From positions 1 to 36,143 of the IMG/VR virus record IMGVR_UViG_3300047559_000122: DNA of 36,143 nucleotides, one strand, 5' to 3'. The DNA is from a virus. Within the stretch, counting starts at the first letter, position 1, and the number at the start of each line of letters is the position of its first letter. Of the stretch, positions 6,343 through 13,409 are shown piece by piece. Below the pieces are notes generated by a model that saw only the letters and a list, made by a program, of their open reading frames with translations, was not told the origin of the DNA and searched no databases. The position numbers and the translations under genes were made by a program.

Positions 6343-7623
6343 ATGGTACAATATAGAAACGGAATCACACCAGGTAGAATGAATGACTTGATTGGTTATA
6401 ATTACCACTCATTACAGTCGGTGGGTGAGAGGAACTTCGTATTCGAATGTCATCTAACTGTGGATGAAAGATATTTCGTTTTACATGATGAGGTTTTCGA
6501 CATTCAAGAACAAACTAAATTGGGTAACATATGGGATTCAATTGATATTTTTAAAACAATCTTTAAAAACGTACAAATAGATAATCCCGAATATAGAAAT
6601 ATACAAGAAGGTTGGGAATCATTACCAATTTTGGAGGGTCAGAATAATCTACACGCATTAAGAGATTTTCTTTTAGAGTGGAGTTTTTTTGATAATACTT
6701 GGGTAGGAAGAAAATTAAAAGATGCCGGAACCGCAATAAAGGATACTGTGGTTGATTCATGGGAAGGTATCAAAAAATTTGGTATCGCGATTTCCAAGGG
6801 AGATTGGTCCGAAATTTTAAATTTAATGGGGAAGGGTGTCTTATTTGTTTTAAGAAAACTTAAATCGGCCGCGTACAGTACTATTGGTATTATTGTAGAT
6901 GCGATATTGGTTGCTACGGGTGTTGGTAAGGGATTTCAATTAGCTGCATGGGGTTTAATAACCGCATTAGATGTCTATCAATTGTCTACGGGAAATTATC
7001 CTGACGACGAAAAGGATAACCCAATGTGGTATAAAATTATGGAGTTGGGTTTTGATGTTTTAGGATTGGTAACCGCGGGCGTTGCCGCTAAAGGTGCGAG
7101 AGCGATTTTCAAACCATTGTCAAATCTTAAACTCCCTCAAATGGCGGCGAAAGTATCTAAGAGTCCCGCAATGAAAAGTTTTATTAAAAAAATACACACG
7201 GCCTCGAAAAGTGGGGTAAGTAAGTTAGGTGGTTTACAAAAAACGATCGCATCAAAATGGGGTGCTGGCGGTAGATTCATCGCAAGTATTTTAGGTAAAA
7301 TGGCGGATTTTATGAAGAAATTACAAAAATACTGTGGTGACATTCTTAAAAGGGCCAACCTTAAAAACGTTACCAAGAATAAATCAATACAACCAGGTAG
7401 AGGTTATGTACAAACTGTGAAATCGGGAAGTGAGTTTGCGAAACGTGCAGCACTACCCGCGACACTTGCTGGTGGTATCTCATACGGTATTGACACCTAT
7501 ATGGGGGGTGATGGTGAACAACCGAATAATAATACGGGTAGAGAATTCACAGATGATGATTTTAACCTAAACGGGGGTCCAGTGATGGGTGTTGAGTTAG
7601 ATCAAGACGCTTTGGATCTATAA
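6343..7623 (+). CDS. Putative virion protein with hydrophobic segments, 426 aa
   Basis: No named family is recognised. The N-terminal ~120 residues are globular. The middle contains two long hydrophobic stretches: STIGIIVDAILVATGVG with GLITALDVYQLS (about 180-215), and ELGFDVLGLVTAGVAAKGA (about 230-250). These are followed by a basic, alanine/lysine-rich amphipathic region (about 255-365) and an acidic tail ending DQDALDL. Such hydrophobic/amphipathic architecture without a signal peptide is seen in phage pore-forming or ejection proteins and in colicin-like pore formers. It sits between two genes with apparent capsid-targeting N-termini, suggesting a head-internal protein; that is inference. 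Confidence 0.65.
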   Translation: MVQYRNGITPGRMNDLIGYNYHSLQSVGERNFVFECHLTVDERYFVLHDEVFDIQEQTKLGNIWDSIDIFKTIFKNVQIDNPEYRNIQEGWESLPILEGQNNLHALRDFLLEWSFFDNTWVGRKLKDAGTAIKDTVVDSWEGIKKFGIAISKGDWSEILNLMGKGVLFVLRKLKSAAYSTIGIIVDAILVATGVGKGFQLAAWGLITALDVYQLSTGNYPDDEKDNPMWYKIMELGFDVLGLVTAGVAAKGARAIFKPLSNLKLPQMAAKVSKSPAMKSFIKKIHTASKSGVSKLGGLQKTIASKWGAGGRFIASILGKMADFMKKLQKYCGDILKRANLKNVTKNKSIQPGRGYVQTVKSGSEFAKRAALPATLAGGISYGIDTYMGGDGEQPNNNTGREFTDDDFNLNGGPVMGVELDQDALDL

Positions 7624-7625
7624 TA

Positions 7626-7633
7626 TATTTATA
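7626..7633 (+). promoter_or_regulatory. TATTTATA promoter-like octamer (gene 7645)
   Basis: The octamer starts 3 nt after the preceding stop and lies 11 nt before the ATG at 7645, so a short 5' leader of a few nucleotides is possible here. Confidence 0.5.
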
Positions 7634-7644
7634 AATAAAAAACG

Positions 7645-9768
7645 ATGAAATTAATTGACATTATATTTGAATCAAAGGAACATGAGGTTGGAGAACAACT
7701 TAATGCTATTTTAAAACTTGGTAAGAATACGACGACCGCGGTAAAAGGTGCCATCGATGATGTATTGAAATACACCCTTAAGGATGGGAAGGTATTACAA
7801 ACCGCCAGTAAAACCCCATTGACAACTGTAGATGATGTTGTTAAAGCCATGAAGGCGGGTACTCTTGGTTCTGAGAGTGCATCACAATTAGCGTCAGGAC
7901 TTTTAAAAACAAATAAGTGTCCAAGAAATGTACAAATCGAATTAGTTACGGAAATAGCTGCGGGACCAAAATTTAAACAAATTGTTGGTTCTGTTAAAAG
8001 TGAAACCGCACTTATCAAAAGACTAAAAACAAAGGGTTATACTGATGAAACAATTGAACTGTTTATCGGTCGAGCAAAAGAACAAAAAATAGGGCCCTAT
8101 GCAAATGTTGCTAAGGTCGGATCGACAGGTAAAACAGGTGCGACAGGTGGTAAAACAGGTGCAACAGGTGGTAAAACAGGTGCCGGCGCAGGTAAAGGAG
8201 GAACTTCAACAACACAAGTACTTGCCGATCCAAAGGGTTGGTTATCTCGTGTAGCAGAAAGACTTGGAAAAACTAAAGTAGGTAAGTTTACAGGGTCTAT
8301 ATTTAAAACCATTCGTCCGGTGGCGAGAACGTGGGGTATGATTAAATTTTTAACATACTGTGCAATCTTTGGTATTGGTGGTGTCATCTTATATGACTTA
8401 TGGAAAAAACTTGTGGGTGGATGGGACACAGTCCCAACTGATGATGAAATCAATGAAATGGGGGACTTCGTTAATTGTATTGTTAAACCTTTAAAAGACG
8501 ATGAAGGTGCTGAGATTATGGAGGATGGTGATAATGTTGCCCTTAAGTATAAAGTTGATGAGTTAGGGGGTAAACAAACGGGAGGTTATGTGATATTCTA
8601 CTCGAATTATGTTGTTAAAACCGCAAAAGGGGAGACAGGTAAATGGTCTTGTAACAAAACCGGATTGTTAAATGAACAATCATCGGGCGGAGAAATGACC
8701 TCTGCACAGATGAGTAGGTTAATTGATGAATTAGATGACCAATTAAGTGGGGATTTCTTTGAAGGGGATTCGACCGACATGATGGATGCACTAAATGTAT
8801 TAAAAGGTGCGGTTGGTATGACTTATAAAGGAAAAGATGCCATTAAAGTATTAGTTAGTAATTATCCGAAAATCGTGGGTGTATCGTTAGAGAACCATGT
8901 TGAAGAATTAACAAACCTCGACTTTGAAGCGATGGAGGCGAAAGATGAGTTTCTTTCAATCATTGGTTCTTCTAAAGCTGGTAAATCGCAAGGCGATTCC
9001 GATAGTTCAGACGCTGGTGAAGTTGATGGTGATGGAAACCCCAACACCGGTCTTTCACATTTAACGATTATATGGGACGACTCCAAAGATGACGGAGGAG
9101 GTGGTGGTGGAGGAACCGCTAAGTTCAGACCATGTAGTGATTTCCCATTCGAACTTGGGTGTATTAATGATAAAATTAAAGACTTACAAGGGTGTCTTAA
9201 TAAAAGAGGTTCTTTATTAAAGACCGATGGTTATTATGGACCAAAGACCCATAAAGATCTATTGGATCAGTCATTCTTTGCCGATGATGATCCCGACAAT
9301 CAAATCATTACACAAAAAATGTACGACACCTTTATGGCACTATGTAATAAAGAAGTGAAGAGAGATGTTGTAACACCCGTGGATGATTTGAAATCTAAAG
9401 GTTTAACTCCACTACCGATAACTAAATTGGATCCTCCTGGAATGATCGATCTTCACGGTCAACAGAAATTGTTGGATCAGGCAAAGAAGACTATCGATGG
9501 TCAGGTGATACAATCTATTATTGATAACGATATTGAATATCGTAGAGGTAGATATGTTTTGAAACAGTCTAAAGAACTCACAGTGGATCAACTAACCGCG
9601 ATCAATAGATACATGGCGGGTAAAGGGTTTACTTTAGACAAAAAGAGAGAGACTTTAGAAGATTCAAAATATGTGTGGGTTGCCGATGATAGAATGGCAA
9701 GAAGACAGGCGAGACTTGAAAAGAGAGGGAATAAAATCCAAGATAAAATAGATAACATTCAGAGATAA
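7645..9768 (+). CDS. Large putative ejection protein: TM segment and peptidoglycan-binding-like domain
   Basis: This 707-residue protein starts MKLIDIIFESKEH, where I-F-E is a candidate prohead-protease site after residue 9, as in T4 internal-protein leaders (MKTYQEFIAE). Features in order: helical region (10-150); a Gly/Thr/Lys repeat GKTGATGG (about 160-190); a single hydrophobic helix FLTYCAIFGIGGVILYDLW (about 234-252); an acidic middle; a run of seven glycines (about 480); a segment IKDLQGCLNKRG...TDGYYGPKTHKDL (about 510-545) resembling a PG_binding_1 domain; and a basic coiled-coil C-terminus. A membrane helix plus wall-binding domain behind a head-targeting peptide fits an ejected, envelope-penetrating protein. 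The family itself is unknown to me. Confidence 0.7.
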   Translation: MKLIDIIFESKEHEVGEQLNAILKLGKNTTTAVKGAIDDVLKYTLKDGKVLQTASKTPLTTVDDVVKAMKAGTLGSESASQLASGLLKTNKCPRNVQIELVTEIAAGPKFKQIVGSVKSETALIKRLKTKGYTDETIELFIGRAKEQKIGPYANVAKVGSTGKTGATGGKTGATGGKTGAGAGKGGTSTTQVLADPKGWLSRVAERLGKTKVGKFTGSIFKTIRPVARTWGMIKFLTYCAIFGIGGVILYDLWKKLVGGWDTVPTDDEINEMGDFVNCIVKPLKDDEGAEIMEDGDNVALKYKVDELGGKQTGGYVIFYSNYVVKTAKGETGKWSCNKTGLLNEQSSGGEMTSAQMSRLIDELDDQLSGDFFEGDSTDMMDALNVLKGAVGMTYKGKDAIKVLVSNYPKIVGVSLENHVEELTNLDFEAMEAKDEFLSIIGSSKAGKSQGDSDSSDAGEVDGDGNPNTGLSHLTIIWDDSKDDGGGGGGGTAKFRPCSDFPFELGCINDKIKDLQGCLNKRGSLLKTDGYYGPKTHKDLLDQSFFADDDPDNQIITQKMYDTFMALCNKEVKRDVVTPVDDLKSKGLTPLPITKLDPPGMIDLHGQQKLLDQAKKTIDGQVIQSIIDNDIEYRRGRYVLKQSKELTVDQLTAINRYMAGKGFTLDKKRETLEDSKYVWVADDRMARRQARLEKRGNKIQDKIDNIQR
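8125..8184 (+). repeat. In-frame 21-nt tandem repeat (GKTGATG)
   Basis: Three consecutive units of ACAGGTGGTAAAACAGGTGCA (the first lacks one GGT) encode a collagen-like TG(G)KTGA repeat inside the 7645 protein. The unit length is a multiple of three, so copy number can change without frameshift. It probably forms a flexible linker. Confidence 0.85.
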
Positions 9769-10424
9769 TGAGAAGTAATATCGAAAACATAGTAAGAAAT
9801 ACGTTGAATGAGAGATACGAAATCAACAGATCTCTTAGATTAATCATTGAAAATGAAGAAACCGATGACATCACAAAGTTAGATGGTGTATTAGATACTC
9901 TACAAGCAATGGTAGACGATGGTAAAAGTGAAGGTGAAATAGAATCGTCTTTAGATGAGGGAATTATTGATTGGGTTACTAGTAAATTCGGTTTAGGTAA
10001 TGACAAATCATCAGATCAAGGTGGGGATACATCAGTAAGTGGTGATAATCTTTTAGATAAAGGTTCATCAGGGATGTTCTCACAAATGAGAGAATGGTTT
10101 ATTAGAAAAGGTTTAGCTATTATTGGTTTTAGAGGACCCTTAGCCGACGCATTTGCCGCATCGTTCGCCGATTTAGATATTAGGGCAGTAATCGGATTAT
10201 TTAGGGGAGGTGAAAGTTGTCAAACATATGGTCCCCAAGTTGCGGATGCCTTAATTGAGGGTATGGCAACATATATGTTAGGTGGGGCCGAAGATAAATC
10301 TGTCGCACAAAACCTAATTAGAAATATGGTGATGGAATATGAGAAAGCATCAAATATTGGTGAAACCATTGCGGGTTACCTATGTAAAATGGATATTAGA
10401 AGTGCGTTGACAAAATACGCATAA
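9768..10424 (+). CDS. Putative head-internal protein with double cleavage-like N-terminus, 218 aa
   Basis: ATG overlaps the TAA of the preceding gene (TAATG), so translation is coupled. The N-terminus MRSNIENIVRNTLNERYEIN has L-N-E at 14-16 and I-I-E at 27-29, both matching (L/I)-x-E. Residues 30-105 are acidic and Ser/Gly-rich. The C-terminal ~110 residues look folded (MREWFIRKGLAIIGFRGPLADAF and a later CQTYGPQVADALIEGMATYM). I do not know the family. Coupling to the 7645 gene suggests they act in the same structure. Confidence 0.65.
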   Translation: MRSNIENIVRNTLNERYEINRSLRLIIENEETDDITKLDGVLDTLQAMVDDGKSEGEIESSLDEGIIDWVTSKFGLGNDKSSDQGGDTSVSGDNLLDKGSSGMFSQMREWFIRKGLAIIGFRGPLADAFAASFADLDIRAVIGLFRGGESCQTYGPQVADALIEGMATYMLGGAEDKSVAQNLIRNMVMEYEKASNIGETIAGYLCKMDIRSALTKYA

Positions 10425-10448
10425 AATGTTAAAAATTTATAGAAATTT

Positions 10449-10473
10449 AACCCTCTTCGGAGGGTTATTTTTT
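10449..10473 (+). terminator. Intrinsic terminator, end of 6097-10424 block
   Basis: AACCCTC (10449-10455) pairs with GAGGGTT (10460-10466) across a TTCG-containing loop, followed by ATTTTTTT. This is a canonical stable tetraloop hairpin with a T-run. Confidence 0.9.
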
Positions 10474-10483
10474 GCCTACATGA

Positions 10484-10491
10484 TATTTATT
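10484..10491 (+). promoter_or_regulatory. TATTTATT promoter-like octamer before a 10-codon ORF
   Basis: The same octamer lies directly after the terminator and 3 nt before an ATG (10495) that opens only a 10-codon frame, MRSVLWSVLD (10495-10527), containing a direct repeat of TCGGTACTT (10501-10509 and 10513-10521). It could drive a short leader peptide or a noncoding RNA running into the structured element at 10543. Confidence 0.45.
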
Positions 10492-10542
10492 AATATGAGA
10501 TCGGTACTTTGGTCGGTACTTGATTGATAAACGAAATAACGA

Positions 10543-10589
10543 AAAGGAGGTGTGTACTTATCTCGGCAAAGGGGTTTAACGACCTCTTT
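10543..10589. other. Structured element A (paired with 16002-16027)
   Basis: AAAGGAGGT (10543-10551) can pair with ACCTCTTT (10582-10589), extended by AACGA/TTCGTT outside. The loop contains CTCGGCAAAGGGG. The element at 16002-16027 has a shorter stem, AAAGGT/ACCTTT, around a loop with ATCGGCAAAGAG, and the same ACGAAAAGG lead-in. Stem-length differences are matched on both sides, which supports conserved RNA structure. The strand is uncertain. It overlaps the 3' end of the gene at 10576 (-). On the + strand AAAGGAGGTG is fully complementary to the usual bacterial 16S 3' end. Confidence 0.5.
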
Positions 10590-10860
10590 GTTCGTTAACG
10601 ACCTTCTGAAGTTCTTTAAGTAGTTTATCATTAGTATTTTCCCCCTTTTTGACGTTCGTCAATTTATACTTAGTACTATACTTTTCCTCAAAACTACTAC
10701 CCACACCAATATCTAATATTTCTGAATCTTTGGGAACTAGTGGTTTCCTTTTATTGGGGTCGATAATATCATCAACCAACACATCATGGAATATCTCCAA
10801 GTGTATAGTCTCTTTTTTTCTATAGATTGTTTTATATACTACAACAACAGGTGGTTTCAT
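10576..10860 (-). CDS. Hypothetical protein, 94 aa
   Basis: It starts MKPPVVVVYKTIYRKKETIH and is mixed alpha/beta by eye, ending with a helical KLLKELQKVVNEQRGR. I recognise no family. It lies just downstream of the tmRNA terminator in the same direction. Its last codons form part of structured element A, so the 3' end of its message would carry that hairpin. Confidence 0.6.
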   Translation of the reverse strand: MKPPVVVVYKTIYRKKETIHLEIFHDVLVDDIIDPNKRKPLVPKDSEILDIGVGSSFEEKYSTKYKLTNVKKGENTNDKLLKELQKVVNEQRGR

Positions 10861-10863
10861 ATT

Positions 10864-10895
10864 TTAAAATAAAAAAGGGATCCGAAGATCCCTTT
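10864..10895 (-). terminator. Intrinsic terminator of tmRNA
   Basis: Read leftward, AAAGGGATC (from 10895) pairs with GATCCCTTT across a 4-nt loop and is followed by TTTTTTATTTT. The hairpin begins at the last A of the tmRNA CCA end, so the 3' end is presumably trimmed from it. Confidence 0.9.
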
Positions 10896-11310
10896 GGTGG
10901 AGGTGGTGGGTTTCGAACCCACGTCTTGCTCGTCCCAACCATAAAGGACTACACGTTTAGGTTAAGGTTTTTCATACCTTCCAAAATAGTTGGTTCCTAT
11001 TTTTCCATCGTCACCAACAACTGTGGAGGGTTCACTCAAATCGGTAGAACCCCAAACGAGACCTCCATTCCTTTTTGGGTAGAAACCACACCTTAGGGAC
11101 TTCTGTTTCAAGGTTATATGTCCACCGACCCATTGTAGGAATAACCTTAGGCTACTGCTACTTTAGAATCAACAGATACAAGACCCATTAATTCCATTTG
11201 TGAATAAACGTTGCCGTCTAAAAATGTATCTCCGTAGATTTAAGTGATAGGAAACATCTCACTACGTGCCCCGTATGACTGACTACGCCAATCAATTCCA
11301 AGTCACCCCC
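10895..11310 (-). ncRNA. ssrA: tmRNA (transfer-messenger RNA)
   Basis: The leftward RNA begins GGGGGTGACTTGGAATTGAT and ends with T-arm GTGGGTTCGAAACCCAC and CACCTCCACCA. The acceptor ends pair over 7 bp with a G3-U70 wobble and discriminator A, the identity elements for alanine charging. CCA is encoded. A resume codon GGC is expected at 11215-11213, about nt 96 (E. coli: nt 90), preceded by TAGAC (E. coli TAGTC). The frame from there runs 22 codons, GNVYSQ...DSKVAVA, to TAA at 11149-11147. The tag is long and ends VAVA, not the usual ALAA. tmRNA rescues stalled ribosomes and tags the product for proteolysis. It starts 2 nt after the stop of the gene at 11313. Confidence 0.93.
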
Positions 11311-11312
11311 GT

Positions 11313-11579
11313 TTATTTAATGTTCTGTGGTTTCTTACCACCACCATTAGATGTGCCACCATTTTTTGGTTTTGGTCTGTAATATTTCTTTTTCTTTGGT
11401 TTCGGTGAATCACCTAAATCCTCAGACAACTCGATCTCCTTCTTAATTTCAACACTTTTAGGTGTTGGTCTTACGGTGGTTGGTTTTGATTTAGTTTGTG
11501 GTCTTGGTGGAGGAGTATGTTTTACTTCCACTTTTTTAAAACCAAACAAACCTTTTAAAAATGCAATAATTTTTTTCAT
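11313..11579 (-). CDS. Small basic proline/lysine-rich protein, 88 aa
   Basis: The protein starts with an amphipathic helix MKKIIAFLKGLFGFKK, followed by low-complexity Pro/Lys/Thr-rich sequence (TPPPRPQTKSKP, PKPKKKKYYRPKPKNGG) and a Gly/Asn-rich tail. It lacks a lipobox. The first helix resembles membrane-active peptides; the tail is disordered and cationic. The stop codon is immediately before tmRNA, so the two are almost certainly co-transcribed and separated by RNA processing. The function is unknown. Confidence 0.6.
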   Translation of the reverse strand: MKKIIAFLKGLFGFKKVEVKHTPPPRPQTKSKPTTVRPTPKSVEIKKEIELSEDLGDSPKPKKKKYYRPKPKNGGTSNGGGKKPQNIK

Positions 11580-11596
11580 AATAATATGTGTTTATA

Positions 11597-11604
11597 TATA
11601 AATA
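11597..11604 (-). promoter_or_regulatory. TATTTATA octamer upstream of 11579 gene and tmRNA
   Basis: Read leftward, TATTTATA lies 17 nt before the ATG at 11579. It is the only promoter-like element seen directly before the 11313 gene and tmRNA, so tmRNA may be made from this phage-type promoter. Confidence 0.5.
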
Positions 11605-11625
11605 TAGGAATTTTTATGGTAAAAG

Positions 11626-12291
11626 TCAAATGGTTACGGGTAGGTATTTCTCATAGAGTGCCTCAAAGAACAGTTTGTTCTTTAGCCACTTCTTGTCGGT
11701 CATACCAATTGACTTGTGAAATAGTTTAATTTTAGTTGTTACACCGACCTTTACTCCATCTAAATGATTCAGTAAACAGATCGGTAGGTCGTAGAAGTGA
11801 AACCCCCCAAACTGATCGTCAAATTGATGTTTTATTCTCTTCTTATGAATCATCATAAAGAGACCGTCAATGATTACAACTTCTTTAATTAAATCACCAA
11901 AAGACTCGGAATACTTAGATACATATCTTTTATTACCATTGATATGTCCGACTTGACCCTTCATTGAGTCCCTATCCTGCCACCATTGTCCCGATATGAG
12001 GTTATCAGTGCCGGCAAGACCAATAATCCCGTAATCAGGATTCCTGTCAAACATCTTTATAATTTTAGGGGTCAGATTCTTAGTCTCAAATTCGAGATCG
12101 TCATGAATAAATACGACAACGTCATTTGTAGAACTATTCAACCCCTCATTATAAACTTGAGTTAGTGATTTCTCACCATTATTCTCAATGAAAATGTATT
12201 CGTTTTTTGGGTGAGAAAAGAATTTTTTCACATGTTGAACATAGGTCTCATCAATACTTCGTGTTGAACAAACTACAGTTATTGTATTCAT
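11626..12291 (-). CDS. Glycosyltransferase family 2-like protein
   Basis: The protein of 221 residues has a GT-A-type N-terminus: ITVVCSTRSID, then YIFIENNGEKSLTQVYNEGL and DVVVFIHDDLEF, where HDD is the likely metal-binding DxD-like motif. IIGLAGTDNL and FGGFHFYDLPICL follow, typical of small GT2-like enzymes that act on sugars delivered as nucleotide sugars. It is the second sugar-modifying locus of the window. It may glycosylate virion protein, host surface glycan or DNA; the sequence does not discriminate. It is followed leftward by the tmRNA unit. Confidence 0.8.
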   Translation of the reverse strand: MNTITVVCSTRSIDETYVQHVKKFFSHPKNEYIFIENNGEKSLTQVYNEGLNSSTNDVVVFIHDDLEFETKNLTPKIIKMFDRNPDYGIIGLAGTDNLISGQWWQDRDSMKGQVGHINGNKRYVSKYSESFGDLIKEVVIIDGLFMMIHKKRIKHQFDDQFGGFHFYDLPICLLNHLDGVKVGVTTKIKLFHKSIGMTDKKWLKNKLFFEALYEKYLPVTI

Positions 12292-12302
12292 ATATTTCTA
12301 AT

Positions 12303-12332
12303 AAAAAAGGGTTAACGTAAAACGACAACCCT
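12303..12332 (-). terminator. Intrinsic terminator after 12359 gene
   Basis: Read leftward, AGGGTT and AACCCT enclose a 13-nt loop and are followed by TTTTTT. It lies between the stop at 12359 and the start of the glycosyltransferase at 12291. Confidence 0.7.
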
Positions 12333-12358
12333 CTCTTTAAATGATAAACAATATAAAT

Positions 12359-12556
12359 CTATTTGTCAAGTTCTTTTAGTAATTGTTTAAACGCGGACTC
12401 ATAAAGTGGTATTAATGTGGGAATAGATGGATGTTGGGGTTGTTCCATTTTAGAAACTAGCTCCCTCAATTCATCAACAATACCCATCTCGTGGGCTTGT
12501 ATCATAATCTCTTCGTATGCGTCACTGCTTGTCCACCCCATTGGTTGAATCGTCAA
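12359..12556 (-). CDS. Small acidic helical protein, 65 aa
   Basis: It starts MTIQPMGWTSSDAYEEIMIQ and is predicted to be helical (AHEMGIVDELRELVSKMEQP). The first 35 nt overlap the end of the upstream 45-aa gene in another frame, so they are translationally coupled. No family is recognised. Confidence 0.6.
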   Translation of the reverse strand: MTIQPMGWTSSDAYEEIMIQAHEMGIVDELRELVSKMEQPQHPSIPTLIPLYESAFKQLLKELDK

Positions 12557-12659
12557 TCTTTTGTTGTAATTTTTGTATTTGTTTTTTTACTTCTTGAGTT
12601 TGTTTACCAAACTTAAGTTTTAAAATCTTTTCAAATATCTTCTTTCTATCCAACGACAT
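12522..12659 (-). CDS. Small coiled-coil protein, 45 aa
   Basis: A short minus-strand frame encodes MSLDRKKIFEKILKLKFGKQ and then a Gln/Lys-rich helical stretch ending GVDKQ. A promoter-like TATTTATT (12663-12670) lies exactly 3 nt before the ATG, the same geometry as for large genes here, which supports expression. The heptad-like Ile/Leu spacing suggests a coiled coil. The function is unknown. Confidence 0.6.
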   Translation of the reverse strand: MSLDRKKIFEKILKLKFGKQTQEVKKQIQKLQQKIDDSTNGVDKQ

Positions 12660-12662
12660 AAT

Positions 12663-12670
12663 AATAAATA
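12663..12670 (-). promoter_or_regulatory. TATTTATT octamer (gene 12659)
   Basis: A minus-strand copy of the octamer with the 3-nt gap to ATG. It supports a strand-specific role for the motif. Confidence 0.55.
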
Positions 12671-12689
12671 TGTCAAAATAATGTAAGAA

Positions 12690-13142
12690 TTACCTACATT
12701 GATAATCCGCAGCACGAGTCGCAATTTGTTCATTTGGTTTAACATTAACCTTATAACCTAATGAGTTTGCCCACCCTTTTGTCATTGGGATTAGTTTATT
12801 AGAGAAGTATTTATCGTTGGCATTATAATCTAAATCTATTTGTATCTCTATCTTAATTTTTTCCGATATCCACTGTGCGATCTCGATAGAATACTCCGCC
12901 TCTTTTAACAATCGTGTAAACTTATCATTTATACGATCCACCATAAAGTTCTTATATATGTAGTGAACTCCTCGAGTCCCAAATCTATACGCAACAACAA
13001 CTGCGTACTTTGTATGTAATGCGGTATTCTGAGAATCGGTACCTACATGTATAACCGTGTTTGGAAAGTCTTCTAAAACGTCTAATGTGTGCTTAACAAT
13101 CTCAACTTTAGAACCGTCTATTTTCTGAAAGACCTTTACCAT
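12690..13142 (-). CDS. YkuK/DUF458-like RNase H-fold protein
   Basis: The 150-residue protein contains VIHVGTDSQN near residue 30, KYAVVVAYRFGTRGVHYIY near 45-62 and DLDYNANDKYFSN near 104. These fit the DUF458 (YkuK) family, which adopts an RNase H-like fold; the DSQ aspartate and DLDYN acidic residues are the likely active-site carboxylates. The C-terminus TRAADYQCR is also typical. The biochemical role of the family is poorly known. It is immediately upstream of the tRNA genes on the same strand, so a link to RNA metabolism is possible. Confidence 0.75.
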   Translation of the reverse strand: MVKVFQKIDGSKVEIVKHTLDVLEDFPNTVIHVGTDSQNTALHTKYAVVVAYRFGTRGVHYIYKNFMVDRINDKFTRLLKEAEYSIEIAQWISEKIKIEIQIDLDYNANDKYFSNKLIPMTKGWANSLGYKVNVKPNEQIATRAADYQCR

Positions 13143-13167
13143 TCATAGTTTATATTATTTAGTTTAT

Positions 13168-13244
13168 TGGTGGACCCAGAGGGACTTGAACCCCCGACCA
13201 ACTGATTATGAGTCAGCTGCTCTGACCAACTGAGCTATGGGTCC
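13168..13244 (-). tRNA. tRNA-Met(CAT)
   Basis: All four arms are present: acceptor GGACCC/GGGTCC, D-arm AGCTCAGTTGGTCAGAGC, anticodon loop CTCATAA, T-arm GGGTTCAAGTCCC. CCA is encoded. The G1-C72 pair rules out an initiator. A CAT anticodon could be elongator Met or, after lysidine modification, Ile. Confidence 0.92.
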
Positions 13245-13254
13245 CTTTATTTTG

Positions 13255-13326
13255 CTCCCCGAGATGGATTCGAACCATCGACCAATAGATTAACAGTCTA
13301 CTGCGCTACCGCTGCGCCATCGAGGA
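13255..13326 (-). tRNA. tRNA-Asn(GTT)
   Basis: Acceptor TCCTCGA pairs with TCGGGGA and the anticodon loop is CTGTTAA. The T-arm GATGGTTCGAATCCATC is intact. The discriminator is G and CCA is not fully encoded. Confidence 0.92.
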
Positions 13327-13332
13327 CTTTAG

Positions 13333-13405
13333 TAGGGAAGACAGGACTCGAACCTGCGACCCCTTGGTCCCAAACCAAGTACACTACCACCTGTGCTACT
13401 TCCCT
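13333..13405 (-). tRNA. tRNA-Pro(TGG)
   Basis: Acceptor AGGGAAG/CTTCCCT, anticodon stem CTTGG/CCAAG with loop TTTGGGA, and T-arm CAGGTTCGAGTCCTG are all present. CCA is not encoded. Confidence 0.92.
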
Positions 13406-13409
13406 ATTG

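Noticed and set aside
8125-8184. CRISPR-like tandem repeat
   Set aside because: The units are directly adjacent without spacers and are in frame inside a coding gene, so this is a protein repeat.
7629-8453. Minus-strand frames opposite the 7645 gene
   Set aside because: The plus strand has coupled genes, a promoter-like motif and a coherent protein. The antisense frames have no start signal or domain.
10827-11096. Open frame on the + strand across the tmRNA 3' half
   Set aside because: It is antisense to a well-supported tmRNA and its terminator, and its translation is low in complexity without any family match.
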